Assembly: GCF_037042905.1 (NCBI RefSeq)
Contig: NC_087248.1
Location: 813,501 to 877,500 of the forward strand
Length of the DNA stretch: 64,000 nt
Source of the DNA: Lytechinus pictus
Lineage: Eukaryota; Echinodermata; Echinoidea; Temnopleuroida; Toxopneustidae
Direction: 5' to 3'
The first letter of the stretch is position 1; each line of letters starts with the position of its first letter. This document shows, piece by piece, positions 23,342 to 34,640 of the stretch. The notes beneath the pieces are model-generated. The model did not search any database and was not told the origin of the DNA. It worked only from the letters and a program-made list of their open reading frames with translations. The translations under genes were made by a program, and so were the position numbers.

Positions 23342-25243
23342 ATGGAAAATATAGCATGTAAATTACTGATTCTCGTCTCCACTGTGATTGTTACACGTTA
23401 CTGCAAAGCTTCTCGGTTTTGTGATGGGTTAAGGTCGCCAAAATTTAAGGAGTCTCTGGTCGATCAAACTGTAAAATCGAGACAAAACGCTGCATTCACT
23501 TGCTCCGTATCAAATTTCGATATGACATCTGATGAGATAGCATGGCAAATAAGACCGGATATGTACAGAAAGACAATTAACAGAGGGCTAATCACTGATG
23601 ATGTATATGCATCAAGCCTAACATTATACGACATCGGTCAAACAAGTTTGCATATTTCATGCACCATCAAATGGCCAATACATCAAGACCAACCATCATC
23701 AGACACATGCCGTCTTGTAAGCAGTGCTACACTTTTAGTCGAATACTTTCCTGATGTCGGCGACCTGACGTGTAACCCAGAGGTTCCATTTGCAATGCGT
23801 GTAGGAGACATCCTGTCTGTCAGGTGTGAGGTTCCCAGGTGTGAACCAGCAGTTGATCTCTCTTGGAAACTCAGTTCTCAGGGACGAGGATATCTGCCTC
23901 TGCCATCAATAAGTGATATTGGACTAGCACGAGTCTTAAGAGAGGACCTGGTAATTGATCAATCTCTCCATCTTAACAGCCTAATATGCCTTGTCACAAG
24001 TGAGTTCGCATTTCCTAATGAGAAGTTAGAGTGCAACATAGGTCCCATTAAAGTTCTGACTCCGCCATCTGTAAATCTTCAACCTCAATATATCAATGTC
24101 TCTATTGGCGAACCCTTTGCGATGAACTGTTTGACCAATGGATATCCAGAAGTCACAAATTACATCTGGACATGTTCTCCAAACAGCATCCTGATTGGTT
24201 GTAACGGTTCTTTCCCAAACACCAGCATGACTGCTCTCAAGGGGTCATCAAATGATACAGTTGATGTAGTTGTCCGATGCACAGCCATCAACACGGAAGG
24301 TTCCGCTTCAGGTTTTTCAATTGTAAAAGTTCTACCCCACGCTTCTGTTGAACCTTCGGACGAATTGGAAGAGGGTTCTTACACTGTCAAAATTTCCGTT
24401 GTCGAAACTGGGGACCAATGTTGCTTGATAATATCATGTTCATTGTCAGCGAATGTACATGTATCAGATGATGTTAAGATAGAGTTCCTATGGATCATAG
24501 ACGGCCAGTATTTTGGAGAGGAAGACAAAGCTGTGGAACAAGAGTCGCCAGGCACGTCTTCAGTCACTTTCCATAATAATCTTGAATGTACTGATGTTAC
24601 CCTGGTAACATGTAAGATCAAGGTCGACTTGGATACATTCGAGTCATCTCAGAATGTTTCAGTATGTCTCACCAATGACACCGAAGTTCTATCAGACCAC
24701 CCAGTGGTTAGCTTGCAATCAAATCTTCTAAATGTCACCACCCGGGCTTACGTGAGGAATACAAATGAAGAGATGCATTCCAGAACACCTAAATCCAACT
24801 ATGCCACATCAGATACAGAGGCTCTACAATCTGCACTTCGCATACATACACGGAAGCTTGCTTCCATCATAGCGGGGACGGTAGTCGGTTTTATCTTTAT
24901 CACAATAAGTTGTGTAGCAATGGTCGCCGTATTTCTCTTTCGCAATTTCAGCAATAGATCCACCTCGATGTCTATGGCAAAACGTGCGTCTGATGACATA
25001 ATCACTACTAACAAGCCTGGAGAAAGCGGGAGACTTCCTGAAAGCAAGGTGGACAGTGACATGATATACGACATGTACGAAATACCACACCCAGAAATTC
25101 CGAGGATGAGTCCCCCTTCAGGATCCAGTTCCCTTGATGATAACTCATTTCGTTCTTCAGGTTCTTCTCTCTACCCCTCTTGTGAATATGAGACTCGTCC
25201 TAGTGATCTCTCTTTTGAAGACATAGACAATACCATTAACTAG
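23342..25243 (+). CDS. Intact single-exon Ig-domain receptor, copy A
   Basis: Type I membrane receptor of 633 residues. A signal peptide (1 to about 23, KLLILVSTVIVT core) precedes four Ig-like domains: about 37-134 (C54/C107), 138-238 (C162/C216), 242-331 (C263/W276/C313) and 336-445 (C366/W384/C424). A Ser/Thr-rich stalk, a transmembrane helix (about 507-533) and a basic stop-transfer segment follow. The 100-residue tail has YDMYEIPHPEIP and CEYETRPSD tyrosine motifs. YEIP fits the Y-x-x-P class bound by Crk/Abl-type SH2 domains, so tyrosine-phosphorylation signalling is plausible but inferred. Several N-x-S/T sites lie outside the membrane. Ig receptors usually have many introns; this one has none, suggesting a retrocopy founder. 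Two degraded paralogs lie downstream. I cannot name an orthologue. Confidence 0.85.
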   Translation: MENIACKLLILVSTVIVTRYCKASRFCDGLRSPKFKESLVDQTVKSRQNAAFTCSVSNFDMTSDEIAWQIRPDMYRKTINRGLITDDVYASSLTLYDIGQTSLHISCTIKWPIHQDQPSSDTCRLVSSATLLVEYFPDVGDLTCNPEVPFAMRVGDILSVRCEVPRCEPAVDLSWKLSSQGRGYLPLPSISDIGLARVLREDLVIDQSLHLNSLICLVTSEFAFPNEKLECNIGPIKVLTPPSVNLQPQYINVSIGEPFAMNCLTNGYPEVTNYIWTCSPNSILIGCNGSFPNTSMTALKGSSNDTVDVVVRCTAINTEGSASGFSIVKVLPHASVEPSDELEEGSYTVKISVVETGDQCCLIISCSLSANVHVSDDVKIEFLWIIDGQYFGEEDKAVEQESPGTSSVTFHNNLECTDVTLVTCKIKVDLDTFESSQNVSVCLTNDTEVLSDHPVVSLQSNLLNVTTRAYVRNTNEEMHSRTPKSNYATSDTEALQSALRIHTRKLASIIAGTVVGFIFITISCVAMVAVFLFRNFSNRSTSMSMAKRASDDIITTNKPGESGRLPESKVDSDMIYDMYEIPHPEIPRMSPPSGSSSLDDNSFRSSGSSLYPSCEYETRPSDLSFEDIDNTIN

Positions 25244-26002
25244 ACCATAAACTAGACTCATGTAAAATTTAACACAACAAATTTAAGTCATCCTACAATA
25301 TTACATTTGGTAAAAAAAAAACATAAGTGCCTCTGATCCAATATAGTACAGGAGCAAATCAAGGGCATCATTGGAAGCAAAGTATAATCATGATAACAGT
25401 AATACTACTACTATTACAAGTCTACTTCATCTGCTAATAGCACTACTACTAATTTTGTTTGCTTCCCCTTCACTTGTGCGCGTTGAGCATCTCTTACAAG
25501 ATGGATATGGCGCCTAATAAATCGTATTTATCAATATTGCAATAGTGTTGTGTATAATGTATGTTTACGCTTTAAGATTATTTAAATTTTCAGTAATTAC
25601 ACCTCATACACATTTGTAAATCATTTCTTACTGTGGAACATAATGATTTGTTTCTTTGTTATACTTGTATGGAATCTTTGATTTTGATTGGTTGGCGAAT
25701 AATCGTTACCATTGGATGGCAAAGTTATCATATTAGTAAATTTTATGCAACGGGGCCAAGATGTAAACACCCATGTAGGGTGGAGTAACGTATTGCCATA
25801 TCCTCATAACTTTCTTAATGATTTTCTAATATTCTCAAGTTTTTCGGTGAAATTGTCATTGTCACAGTTATCATTATTAATATCCCCATCACCAATGTCC
25901 TCGTCGATGTTGCTATCGACATCATTGCCATTACCATCATTATTGTTATGTTCATCTTTGTCGTCCTTGTGGGCTACTGTTTTTGTTGCAGTATATCTAT
26001 AC
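25244..26002. other. 3' flank of copy A, shared with copy B
   Basis: Closely matches 41482-42229 behind copy B. It includes the polyadenylation signal, CTACTACTATTACAAG-type repeats and a short ATC/ATT-rich stretch. It marks this sequence as part of the ~3.0-kb tandem unit. The 147-codon frame here is not supported. Confidence 0.7.
25516..25521 (+). terminator. Polyadenylation signal AATAAA, copy A
   Basis: AATAAA about 270 bases after the stop codon; the equivalent signal is kept behind copy B at 41762-41767. Confidence 0.5.
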
Positions 26003-27050
26003 AGCCCGTCCCCCAAAAAACATTTCTCTGATATTCGGCTAAATTACTTCAAAAAATTAAAAAAAATATTCTCAATGAAATGTATGGAAATAGGATGCTC
26101 ATATCGTGTTCTAACTTTTATGAAAGTTTCGTTGGTCTCGCTTCAATGGTTTTAAATACACAGTCTATTTAGTATCAGTGGTGCTTTCAGCCCATTCCAA
26201 GTTTGCATGCATGGAGCACTGCTGTGTGTTCTGGACTTTCTAGCGTATCAACCCCCTTTGAATATTCTGACCAAGGAATTCCCTGATCTGACCAGGAAAA
26301 TCTCCATGATCTAACCAGGCTCATCGAATCACAACCCTGAGAATGTTCAGAAGGGCAAAAACAATAGTTGACAGTTCATTTTATGTTTGATAAAATAACA
26401 AGAAAAGCACAATGATTAGGACAACAGGCCATGCTGGTTTAATGCCTAATACTGCATTTTTTCATTACTTTTTTGTGGTAATAAGCTACTGTGGCTCAGT
26501 TAATTCAATGTAACATTGTAAAATAAAAAAATCAATTTTTTTTCTCTGGTACAGTTCCTTTTCGCAAAGGGTGATTTACTTGTGGATTCCCCTTGGCCGT
26601 TATTGTTAAGCTTATTTTACACATCCATCATTCACATTTTCTTTCCAAGTTGGTGCACTGATTCCCCTTATCAATCATCAGACAAATTTCATTGTTATGT
26701 TTCTTGTCCTTCTGAACATGCCCAAGTTTATGATTTGATGAGCCTGGATATCATTAAGGAAATATCCCTGTTCAGATCCTGGATGTAAAAATGGGGGTTA
26801 ATATGCCATAGACAGTGCAGAAATAATGCATCAATGCTGCAAACTTGGAATGGGCTAAAATGCACCACTGTTACGTAACAGAGCGTGCATTCAAAACCGC
26901 TGAAGCGCGACCAATGAAATTTTCATAGAAGTTAAATCATGAAATGAGCTTTCTACTCATGCACATTTATTTTAGAATACTACCACATTTGAGAAATAAT
27001 TCAGGCCTATGTCAGAGGAACATTTTTTTTTTGGGGGGGGGGAGGCGCTG
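26003..27050. mobile_element. Long-TIR element with CAGCCCGTCCCCC ends
   Basis: CAGCCCGTCCCCCAAAAAA at 26003 pairs with TTTTTTTGGGGGGGGGGAGG...GCGCTG ending 27050. The inverted arms run about 230 bases each; for example AGCCCATTCCAAGTTTGCA at about 26190 pairs with its complement at about 26840. TA flanks both sides. No transposase is encoded. It sits at the same TA that carries a different element behind copy B. Confidence 0.8.
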
Positions 27051-27166
27051 TATATCATCATTACCGTTATCAGCTGATGGAGCAAATAGCATCGTCATGG
27101 TAATCATGATCGCTTTTTCTATTTAACCACAATCTTATTTTGTACAAGGTCTGTCGGAAGTTCTGC

Positions 27167-27326
27167 GCCATGGTGTTTGTTATTGATACTTTGCTTTGTA
27201 TTGCCGCTACATGTAAGCTGCGCGGATAACCGGTATCCGGCCTCTTGGCCGTGTTGTAAATAAACACAACTCACAACCCTTACTCCGTCTGGTAAATTAT
27301 CTCTTTTTATTTTATTAAGACTGGCG
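27167..27326 (+). repeat. Left LTR
   Basis: 160 bp, contains TAAATAAACACAAC (a possible polyadenylation signal) and CCGGTATCCGG. One base differs from the right LTR (TTTATTAAG versus TTTAATAAG). Confidence 0.85.
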
Positions 27327-27344
27327 TGGTGGCAGCTTGTGGTC
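27327..27344 (+). promoter_or_regulatory. Candidate primer binding site
   Basis: TGGTGGCAGCTTGTGGTC begins immediately after the LTR with the usual TGG. I cannot assign the tRNA. Confidence 0.45.
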
Positions 27345-27494
27345 TGAACCGAAGGCCCAAGGTGTTTTGCTTACATTACAACAGTCCGATAATTCTTACT
27401 CTAAAATTTGGGGCCAGGCGTTCCGTTAGCCTAACGGTGATAGGTGGGGTTTCCTTTGCAAATTGAGTTCGTGTAGTCCCTTCAACTTATATTC

Positions 27495-29666
27495 ATGTAC
27501 AGTATGAATAGTTGCTCGAAGATACATGTGGGCGTGTCGTCCGCGGCCAAGGGCACCGCCTCGCAAGAGAGCGTGGCGGTTAACAGTACTAGAAGTAATG
27601 CTCGTATGGAACAGTGCTCCAGTTCATGTATTTCATCTCCACATTTTCATGCCGTTGGGGGTTATGATTATAATTTTGAGCAGAAAGAAGTGGAAGTAGA
27701 GATTAAGAGTGCATGTGAGGTGAATTTAATCAGTGAATCAATGGCAGAGATATTGGGATTGGAGATATTAATTGATGAAATGATGATTGAAGATGATTAC
27801 ATTGAAAAATCTAATTATGTCAATAAGAATGATATCATTGGCCTCACCGATTTCACACTGTTTCGTGATGACCTAGAGTTGTATTTTGATGGTTTGGTTG
27901 TAGAGGATGATGCCTTGATGAATGTTGGAATTATTGCTGGTGCCCCATTTATGGAAGCAAATGACATCTCCATTAGACCATCAAGGCACCTCATTACATT
28001 CAGTGATGAGTCTGTTTTCATCTATGGTAACTCGAGTAATGTCATGAGTGACAAACCTTCGCCATGTGATAATGTTAGTGTAACTCGGTCTACTCATGGT
28101 GAGATTGGTGGTGATGTTGATCTAATGCATGTGGTGTCTAGGCCAGCACCCATTGCCATAGTTACATGGAATAATAATAATCTTGGTGTCCTCTCAGACG
28201 AGAGTCGGTCTGAGTTGGTTGTGTACAATGAGCTATTGCCATCAAGCAAGGAGTCCAAGCGTGTTGAGTCAATTGAGGTAGATCTGTCCTCCCGGTCCGG
28301 GTCGGAACATTCTGACTCTTGTGTCAAGCCAAGTAAGGGTAGTGAGAATCAACCCTCTCTCAAGAATCTAAGTGAAGTTGTTCACATGACCACCTCGAAT
28401 GAAATAGTTGAGCATAGGCCTACATTCGATCTTGTGCCCGATTTGACTGACAATTTTCATTTGCCTGTGTTGACAGCTAAGTCTAGTTTGTCAGTTCCTG
28501 ATTCAACTGACAAGTTATTAGTGCGGTCGCCCGAGTCGTTTGATGATCTACGCTCACCCGTTCTAACCAGCGAGTTGCGCATGCCCGATTCGATCGTTTC
28601 GCTGCGCTCGCCCGATTCGGTTATCGATCAGTCAAACTTGCCCGATTCAGATTCACTCAATAAACCGTGCTCAATCGTTTCGATCCGTAAAGATTGTGTC
28701 TGTGAGTTGGAATCTAACATCACAACATCTACACACTCGCCTTGTCATCCACACATCAAACCTCATATTCATGACACCTCACAATCGTCTCGTGATCCTG
28801 ATATCAGTACACAGGTCTTTCAGTCACATAACCAACCACACACTAATAGCCCATGTTTTACTCAGGCCATCGTTCACACCATCGATATGACGGATGTCCA
28901 CCCTCGTCGCTACCTACCAGATTCTGTTGTCACCCCTCTGGCAACTGAGGTTAGAGTCCATGGCCCACCCTTGGCAACCCATGTCACCTTCGGTACCCCT
29001 TCAACGAAGAAAGCCAGTGGTACCCATGATCCGCACTGTCCTCCTTCAGTGACCAGTGGTACCTATGATTACGGTCCTCCATCAGTATCCCGTGGTGCCC
29101 ATGATCGCGGTACTTCGTCAGCGACAGTAGTCCGCGTTGCCCATGATCACTGTTCTTCATCTGCGACAGAAGTCTGTGGTGCCCATGACCATGGTCTGCC
29201 GGCTTCAAGAGCCCACGATTCCTTTGACGCTGACCCCCAGATGACAGCTAGCGCCACCAGCGATACTCTTCGGGTTGAAGCCAGCAGTATCCCTGACTCC
29301 CCAGTGTCCCTTGCTGATGATGGCATACCCACGTTACTGGCTCTTACTCCATCTGCCATTCCTGAACTGATTAGTCCCACATCCATCCCTCCTGACACCC
29401 CTGCCTGTTCGAGTAATGTCCCTTTGACCCTGTCTCACAAGGATGGTAGTCCCCCCAGTCTTCCCCACTCCATAGGTGCCGGTCCCTACACAGCACCCCA
29501 TGCTTTTCAGTTAGGTGTAAGCCCCAACCCCACTGTACGGGATAATGACTGCCAGAGCCAGCCTTGCCTGTTCACCACAACACATGATCACCCTCCTGAG
29601 TTTTCCTCCCTTGCTCACAGTACCCTTGACTCTCAGTCCCCCTATCCCATGATATCTGTTATTTAA
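27495..29666 (+). CDS. 723-codon ORF with a catalytically degenerate protease-like domain
   Basis: This is the only long frame of the LTR element. Residues about 66-178 resemble a Gypsy-type aspartic protease: after VEVEI the usual D-T-G is KSA (71-73). The flanking NLI, the acidic FDGLVVEDD strand and the AGAPFMEANDISIRP segment are preserved, and the ITFSDESVFIYG end is recognisable. The remaining ~540 residues are low-complexity, rich in Ser, Pro, Thr, His and Asp, with repeats around RSPDS and AHDHG. No zinc knuckle or capsid domain is evident. Proteolysis as in active family members is not expected because the catalytic Asp is absent. The long intact frame in a young element may mean the protein is used in another way, or that the element simply copied recently. 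Start chosen as the first ATG; a second (M4) is close. Confidence 0.65.
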   Translation: MYSMNSCSKIHVGVSSAAKGTASQESVAVNSTRSNARMEQCSSSCISSPHFHAVGGYDYNFEQKEVEVEIKSACEVNLISESMAEILGLEILIDEMMIEDDYIEKSNYVNKNDIIGLTDFTLFRDDLELYFDGLVVEDDALMNVGIIAGAPFMEANDISIRPSRHLITFSDESVFIYGNSSNVMSDKPSPCDNVSVTRSTHGEIGGDVDLMHVVSRPAPIAIVTWNNNNLGVLSDESRSELVVYNELLPSSKESKRVESIEVDLSSRSGSEHSDSCVKPSKGSENQPSLKNLSEVVHMTTSNEIVEHRPTFDLVPDLTDNFHLPVLTAKSSLSVPDSTDKLLVRSPESFDDLRSPVLTSELRMPDSIVSLRSPDSVIDQSNLPDSDSLNKPCSIVSIRKDCVCELESNITTSTHSPCHPHIKPHIHDTSQSSRDPDISTQVFQSHNQPHTNSPCFTQAIVHTIDMTDVHPRRYLPDSVVTPLATEVRVHGPPLATHVTFGTPSTKKASGTHDPHCPPSVTSGTYDYGPPSVSRGAHDRGTSSATVVRVAHDHCSSSATEVCGAHDHGLPASRAHDSFDADPQMTASATSDTLRVEASSIPDSPVSLADDGIPTLLALTPSAIPELISPTSIPPDTPACSSNVPLTLSHKDGSPPSLPHSIGAGPYTAPHAFQLGVSPNPTVRDNDCQSQPCLFTTTHDHPPEFSSLAHSTLDSQSPYPMISVI

Positions 29667-31478
29667 CCATGTATTTCACATGTTTTATGGTTTTATATAT
29701 TATATATGTATGTGTATATTTGTCACATTACATTGCATTAAACTGATGTTTACCCTTTTGTAATGTATCTTTATTTGACAATGTTGCTAATGATTGCTTT
29801 CATGTACAATGTTTTAACATTTTAATATTCCTCGTTATTTACTTGGCAAAGCTTTGAGCAAAAACCTAGAGTTCACAATTTATATAGGGTTTTTTTCTGT
29901 CTGCAGAGTTAGGACTTGACTTTTGCTTTGTTCGTTGATGTGCGATTGAGTAATAGTGACATTTGCATTGTTTGTTTGTTGATGCGGGATTGAATACGGT
30001 TGATATTCGCTTGTTTGTGTTTTCTTATAAAGGAGTTGGTTCAACAATTGTGCAGGATTTTTAAGATACACTTGCATGATTGTTTTAGAGAAGTATGGAA
30101 GATGCAAGAATGTTCCATGGTGCATGTGTTAATGCTCATTGATATTGTGTTCCTATGATGTGATATAATTCGGATGTAATGGTAGAATGAGGAAGAGGTG
30201 GCAAGGGATGAAAAGATAGTTGAGTTGTATGAGTATTGGACATAAATGAAAAGCTCTTGTTGAAATGAGTGGTGTCATAACTCTTGTTTGCATTCCATGT
30301 ACACTGTATTATGCTCATCATACATTTTAATTATGTGCATTACTGTTTTTAATTGTTTACTACAGACAGGTGATTATTGATACAGTACCATATTTTCACG
30401 ATCATATATGGTGTTAATTTGTACCAATGTTTTGATTGTTTTCTTTAGCAAGTGATTATTGCTGTATAGTACGCTCCTGATCTTGTTTTTTCGATTTTGA
30501 TCTGTTCACACAAAACAATTGTTTATCATTATGTATATTATGGATTTGGTGATGTTTGTTATTATTAAGGAGATATGAACACTACTTAATCATGTCCCTC
30601 TTTAATTCGCTGATTGTATATTGATTGTATTGGAAGTTACAATGCATCAATTCAATTTACTTAGAAGTTTCTGTTTGTATGTCAATTGATAAACAGTTTC
30701 AATTATTATTTGTAGAGGCTTTTTAAGTGTTTTGAAAATTACTTTCTATCATACTGTAGGCCAATCATTGGTTGGAGTTTGATACTGCTTTTTTATTTAT
30801 CTTTGAGCATTATTTGATAATAGTACTTTTGTGTATTTTCTTTAAAAAATAACTCACATGGTTCTCTCAATGGAGGTGAACTTCATTTTAAACGATTGAT
30901 GTTTTTACTGAACGTATTTTCAAATTATTAATGTCTTTTCATATTCTTATAACCCAGAATTGTAAGAATATTTTAGATAATTCCTGACTTTATGGGTACT
31001 ATTGTTGTAAAGTGTATGGGGAGCTAGACATGATTCTTCCTTGCATTGGACATTGAGGAGGTGAAGATAAATTCAAACGATTATGTTTTTCTGTATTTGC
31101 TCAATAATGAAGATTGTTAAAGTGTACTTTAGGATGATTGCTGAAGTTTCCGAGGATTTGCAAAGTATGCACAAATACAATAGACATGATCTATATTTAA
31201 AGAAAAGAAACATTTTTACTGGTGTCTAGTTGGTAGATGATCAGTGTTGGAAGGCAATTTAATTGTGTTAGTTTGAAGTTTTATGCTGTAAAGTAAAAAG
31301 TAAAGCAATTGAGATTTGTTTGACTTACTCATATAATGTTGAGGGATAGTTGGTCCCTCATTGATTGTTTTGTTAGAGTTTGTAGAGAGTTATTAAGGGT
31401 TTATTACTTGTTATATAACTTTGATAGTTACTTAGAGAAAGGGAAAGACGAAAATAGGAAAGAAGAAAAATGAGTCAC
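29667..31478. other. Non-coding 3' half of the LTR element
   Basis: About 1.8 kb of AT-rich sequence without a supported frame, ending in a purine-rich tract (AGAGAAAGGGAAAGACG onward) just before the right LTR. Confidence 0.6.
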
Positions 31479-31638
31479 GCCATGGTGTTTGTTATTGATA
31501 CTTTGCTTTGTATTGCCGCTACATGTAAGCTGCGCGGATAACCGGTATCCGGCCTCTTGGCCGTGTTGTAAATAAACACAACTCACAACCCTTACTCCGT
31601 CTGGTAAATTATCTCTTTTTATTTTAATAAGACTGGCG
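31479..31638 (+). repeat. Right LTR
   Basis: Second copy of the 160-bp LTR; followed directly by CTGCATATTC, the continuation of the host sequence. Confidence 0.85.
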
Positions 31639-31824
31639 CTGCATATTCTCACTAGCTGTTCATAATCAATAGCTCTTCATATTCGGGTAATTAATCAACC
31701 CATTGTCTGCAACCTAATTGAGTAGGCATATATTGCAGATAAATGGGGTTTTTAACCAACTTTATAATCTCAGCAAAGACACAGCAAGCAAACGTGCCAG
31801 TAGCAAGATAAATCGTGTTTAGTT

Positions 31825-31830
31825 TATAAA
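31825..31830 (+). promoter_or_regulatory. TATA box of Ig copy B
   Basis: GTTTATAAAGCAGAGCC lies 68-73 bases before the B start codon. In copy C the same place reads GTTTCCAAAGCAGAGCC, so the TATA element is lost there. Confidence 0.5.
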
Positions 31831-31897
31831 GCAGAGCCAGATGAAGTGCTTTCAGTTCTTATTAAAGGCACATTGTTTCTTAATTTGATTCTTAACC

Positions 31898-33258
31898 ATG
31901 GAGAAGAAAGGAAGTGTGTTTCAATGCTCCTTGTCATGCATTTTATAATTGCAAACCATTACAGTGTAGCATCTCCTTATTTGGTGGATTGTGGTACCCA
32001 AGGTTTATTAAATCCCTGACAAATCAAACTGTAATATCAGGGTAAAATGCTGAATTCGCATTCTCTGTATCAAATTTCGACACGACATCTGATGAGATAG
32101 CATGGCAAATAAGACCAGATATGCAAAGAAAGACAATTAACAGAGGGCTAGTCACTGATAATGTATATACATCAAACCTAACATTATACGACATCGGTCA
32201 AACAAGTTTGCATATTTCATGCACCATCAAATGGCCAATACATCAAGACCAACCATCATCAGACACATGCCGTCTTGTAAGCAGAGCTACACTATTAGTC
32301 GAATACTTTCCTGATGTCGGCGACCTGACGTGTAGCCCAGAGGTTCAATTTGCAATGCGTGTAGGAGACATCCTGTCTGTTAAATGTGAAGTTCACAGGT
32401 GTAAACCAGCAGTTGATCTCTCTTGGAAACTCAGTTCTCAAGGACAGGGATATCTACCTCTGCCATCAATAACTGATGTTGGGCTAGCACGAGTCCTAAG
32501 AGAGGATCTGCTGATTGATCAATCTTTCCATCTTAACAGCCTAATATGCCTTGTCACAAGTGAGTTCGCATTTCCTAATGAGAAGGTAGAGTGCACCATT
32601 GGTCCCATTAAAGTTCTGACACCGCCATCTGTAAATCTTCAACCTCAAGATATCAATGTCTCTATTGGCGAACCCTTTGCGATGAAATGTTTGACCAATG
32701 GATATCAAGAAGTCACATATTACTTCTGGACATGTTCTCCAAACAGCATCTTGATTGGCTGTAACGGTTCTTTCCTAAACACCAGCATGACTGCTATCAA
32801 GGGGTCATCAAATGATACAGTTGATGTAGATGTCCGATGCACAGCCATCAACACGGAAGGTTCTGCTTCAGGGTTTTCAATTGTGAAAGTTCTACCCCAC
32901 GCTTCTGTTGAACCTTCGAACGAATTGGAAGAGGGTTCTTACACTGTCCAAATTTCCGTTGTCGAAAGTGGTTACCAATGCTGTCTGAGGCTATTGTGCT
33001 CCTTGTCAGCGAATGTTTCTGATGATATATAAGACAGAGTTCCTATGGATCATAAACGGCCAGTATTTTGGAGAGCAAGACAAAGCTGTTGAACAGGAGT
33101 CGCCAGGCACGTTTTCAGTCACTTTCCATAATAATCTTGAATGTACTGATGTTACCCTGGTTACATGTAAGATCAAGGTCGACTTGGATATATTCGAGTC
33201 ATCTCAGAATGTTTCCGTATGTCTCACCAATGTCACCGAAGTTCTATCAGATCACCTA
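31898..33258 (+). pseudogene. Ig receptor copy B, 5' part (broken)
   Basis: Co-linear with copy A from the signal peptide into Ig domain 4. Lesions: a missing base in the signal peptide near 31923 (by comparison with C), an in-frame TAA at 32043-32045 where A has CAA, and two extra bases giving TAA at 33030-33032. Finally, a 7.7-kb element is inserted at 33259. An open stretch 32121-33032 still covers Ig domains 1 (part) to 4 (start). Copy B cannot make the full receptor. Similarity to A is high throughout, indicating a recent duplication. Confidence 0.85.
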
Positions 33259-34456
33259 CCCTGATAGCAGACACGGTCGTGATGACGTCATTTTCTCGTC
33301 GGAAACTAGTAAATCTCGTCATAAGTTATTTGTACAACGTCGTTACGACGTCATTTTGACGACTTTGGACGACAACTTTATTTTGCATTTTTGTATGACC
33401 AGATTATGACGCGATTATGACGTCATTTACTGACCAATCTATGACAAGTAAATTTGCATTTTTACATGACCACATTATGACGTGATTATGACATCATTTA
33501 TTTACCAATCAACGACGAGGAAATTTGCGTTTTCATTTGACCAAATTATGACGTGATTATGACATCAATTATTTGCCAATCAACAAGAAATTTACAATTT
33601 TATTTTCAAAGCGCATATTATTTGCTATTTGCTATTTTTTCAACCTTGCCATGTTAGCAAGGCTCTTTTCTATTTAGAAAAAGAAAAAGAAAATAAAGTA
33701 AAATAGTACCGTACATGCAAAAAAAAGGAAATTATATAATCTTTAAAAAAAAGCTCCAAAAGCAGTGGCAAAAATATATCATTATGACTGGTTGCCAACC
33801 ATAACCAAACAAGTAGAAGAAGAAGCTTTTTATGCCAAAGAAGTTTGTATCTATTTTTAAACCTTTTTCTTACTCGGTGTTGACCCCCCCCCCCCCCCCC
33901 CTCAGCTCAGCTCACCCCCTATAAAAATTCGCCGGGGGGGGGGCCGGGGGCGGGCGCGGCGACAAGCTTGTGCATGCGCACTTACCGCCAACATTTGAAA
34001 AGAATTCCGTTGTGTTGCAGTTTATTGAGCTCGAACGAGAAGTGCGACGAAGAAGGCCGTTATTCGTTAATAATTCTTTTAAAGAATACGGGTCAGATAT
34101 GGACAACGACCTCGAAGACATTTGCAGTAGGCTAAACAGTAAGTTAGATAACCATTTTCTAATATTTTCTTTTCGTATTTTGTTAAATGCCGCGGCTTGC
34201 GCTTGCAGCTAGCTTCGTCACTGAAAATGACATGACACTGGCAATCCCATCACAGTACCGGGCGCTCGCCCCGGCCCGAGCGCCCGCTCGCTGCTGTGGA
34301 CCACTGCACTGGCGGCCGGCTGGTGATCGCCAACCCCAAGTCTGCACACCTAACGATTTGAGTTAAGATTGAACGTGAATTTCCTTTTATTTTACAAAAT
34401 CTTTCAATTTATGATGTTCCTTGTATTCTTATGAGTAAGTGTGCAAAGAGTCTCAT

Positions 34457-34640
34457 AAAAATGAGAGAAATAATTGATTTTCTTGGAAAAAATCTCAGCC
34501 AGTCATGGTCATTTTCAGATTGAACAAAAACAAAATGAATACCAGGCATTAGTACTATTCATTTTGTTTTTGTTCAATCTGAAAATGACCATGACTGGCT
34601 GAGATTTTTTCCAAGAAAATCAATTATTTCTCTCATTTTT
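34457..34640. repeat. Perfect 85-bp inverted repeat
   Basis: Arms 34457-34541 and 34556-34640 are exact reverse complements separated by 14 bases. The absence of any mismatch implies a very recent origin or active correction. RNA from it would form a long perfect hairpin. Confidence 0.9.

Larger units (their letters stand above)
27167..31638 (+). mobile_element. Non-autonomous LTR retrotransposon with short LTRs
   Basis: Two 160-bp terminal repeats (27167-27326 and 31479-31638) differ at one position. The flanking CTGC is present on both sides. The paralogous empty site upstream of copy C (near 44570, AAGTTTTGCATATTC) confirms the insertion boundaries. After the left LTR comes TGGTGGCAGC, a plausible primer binding site. 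A purine-rich tract (about 31434-31470) precedes the right LTR. The LTRs do not begin TG and end CA; they begin GCCA and end TGGCG. There is no reverse transcriptase, RNase H or integrase, so mobility must come from another element. Near-identical LTRs indicate recent insertion, after the tandem duplication. Confidence 0.85.

Noticed and set aside
25712-26155. 147-codon frame behind copy A
   Set aside because: It crosses the insertion point of a mobile element and is not preserved in the paralogous B flank.
34260-34330. GC-rich patch that could be a CpG-island promoter
   Set aside because: Short, inside a repeat collage, with no supported gene on either side.
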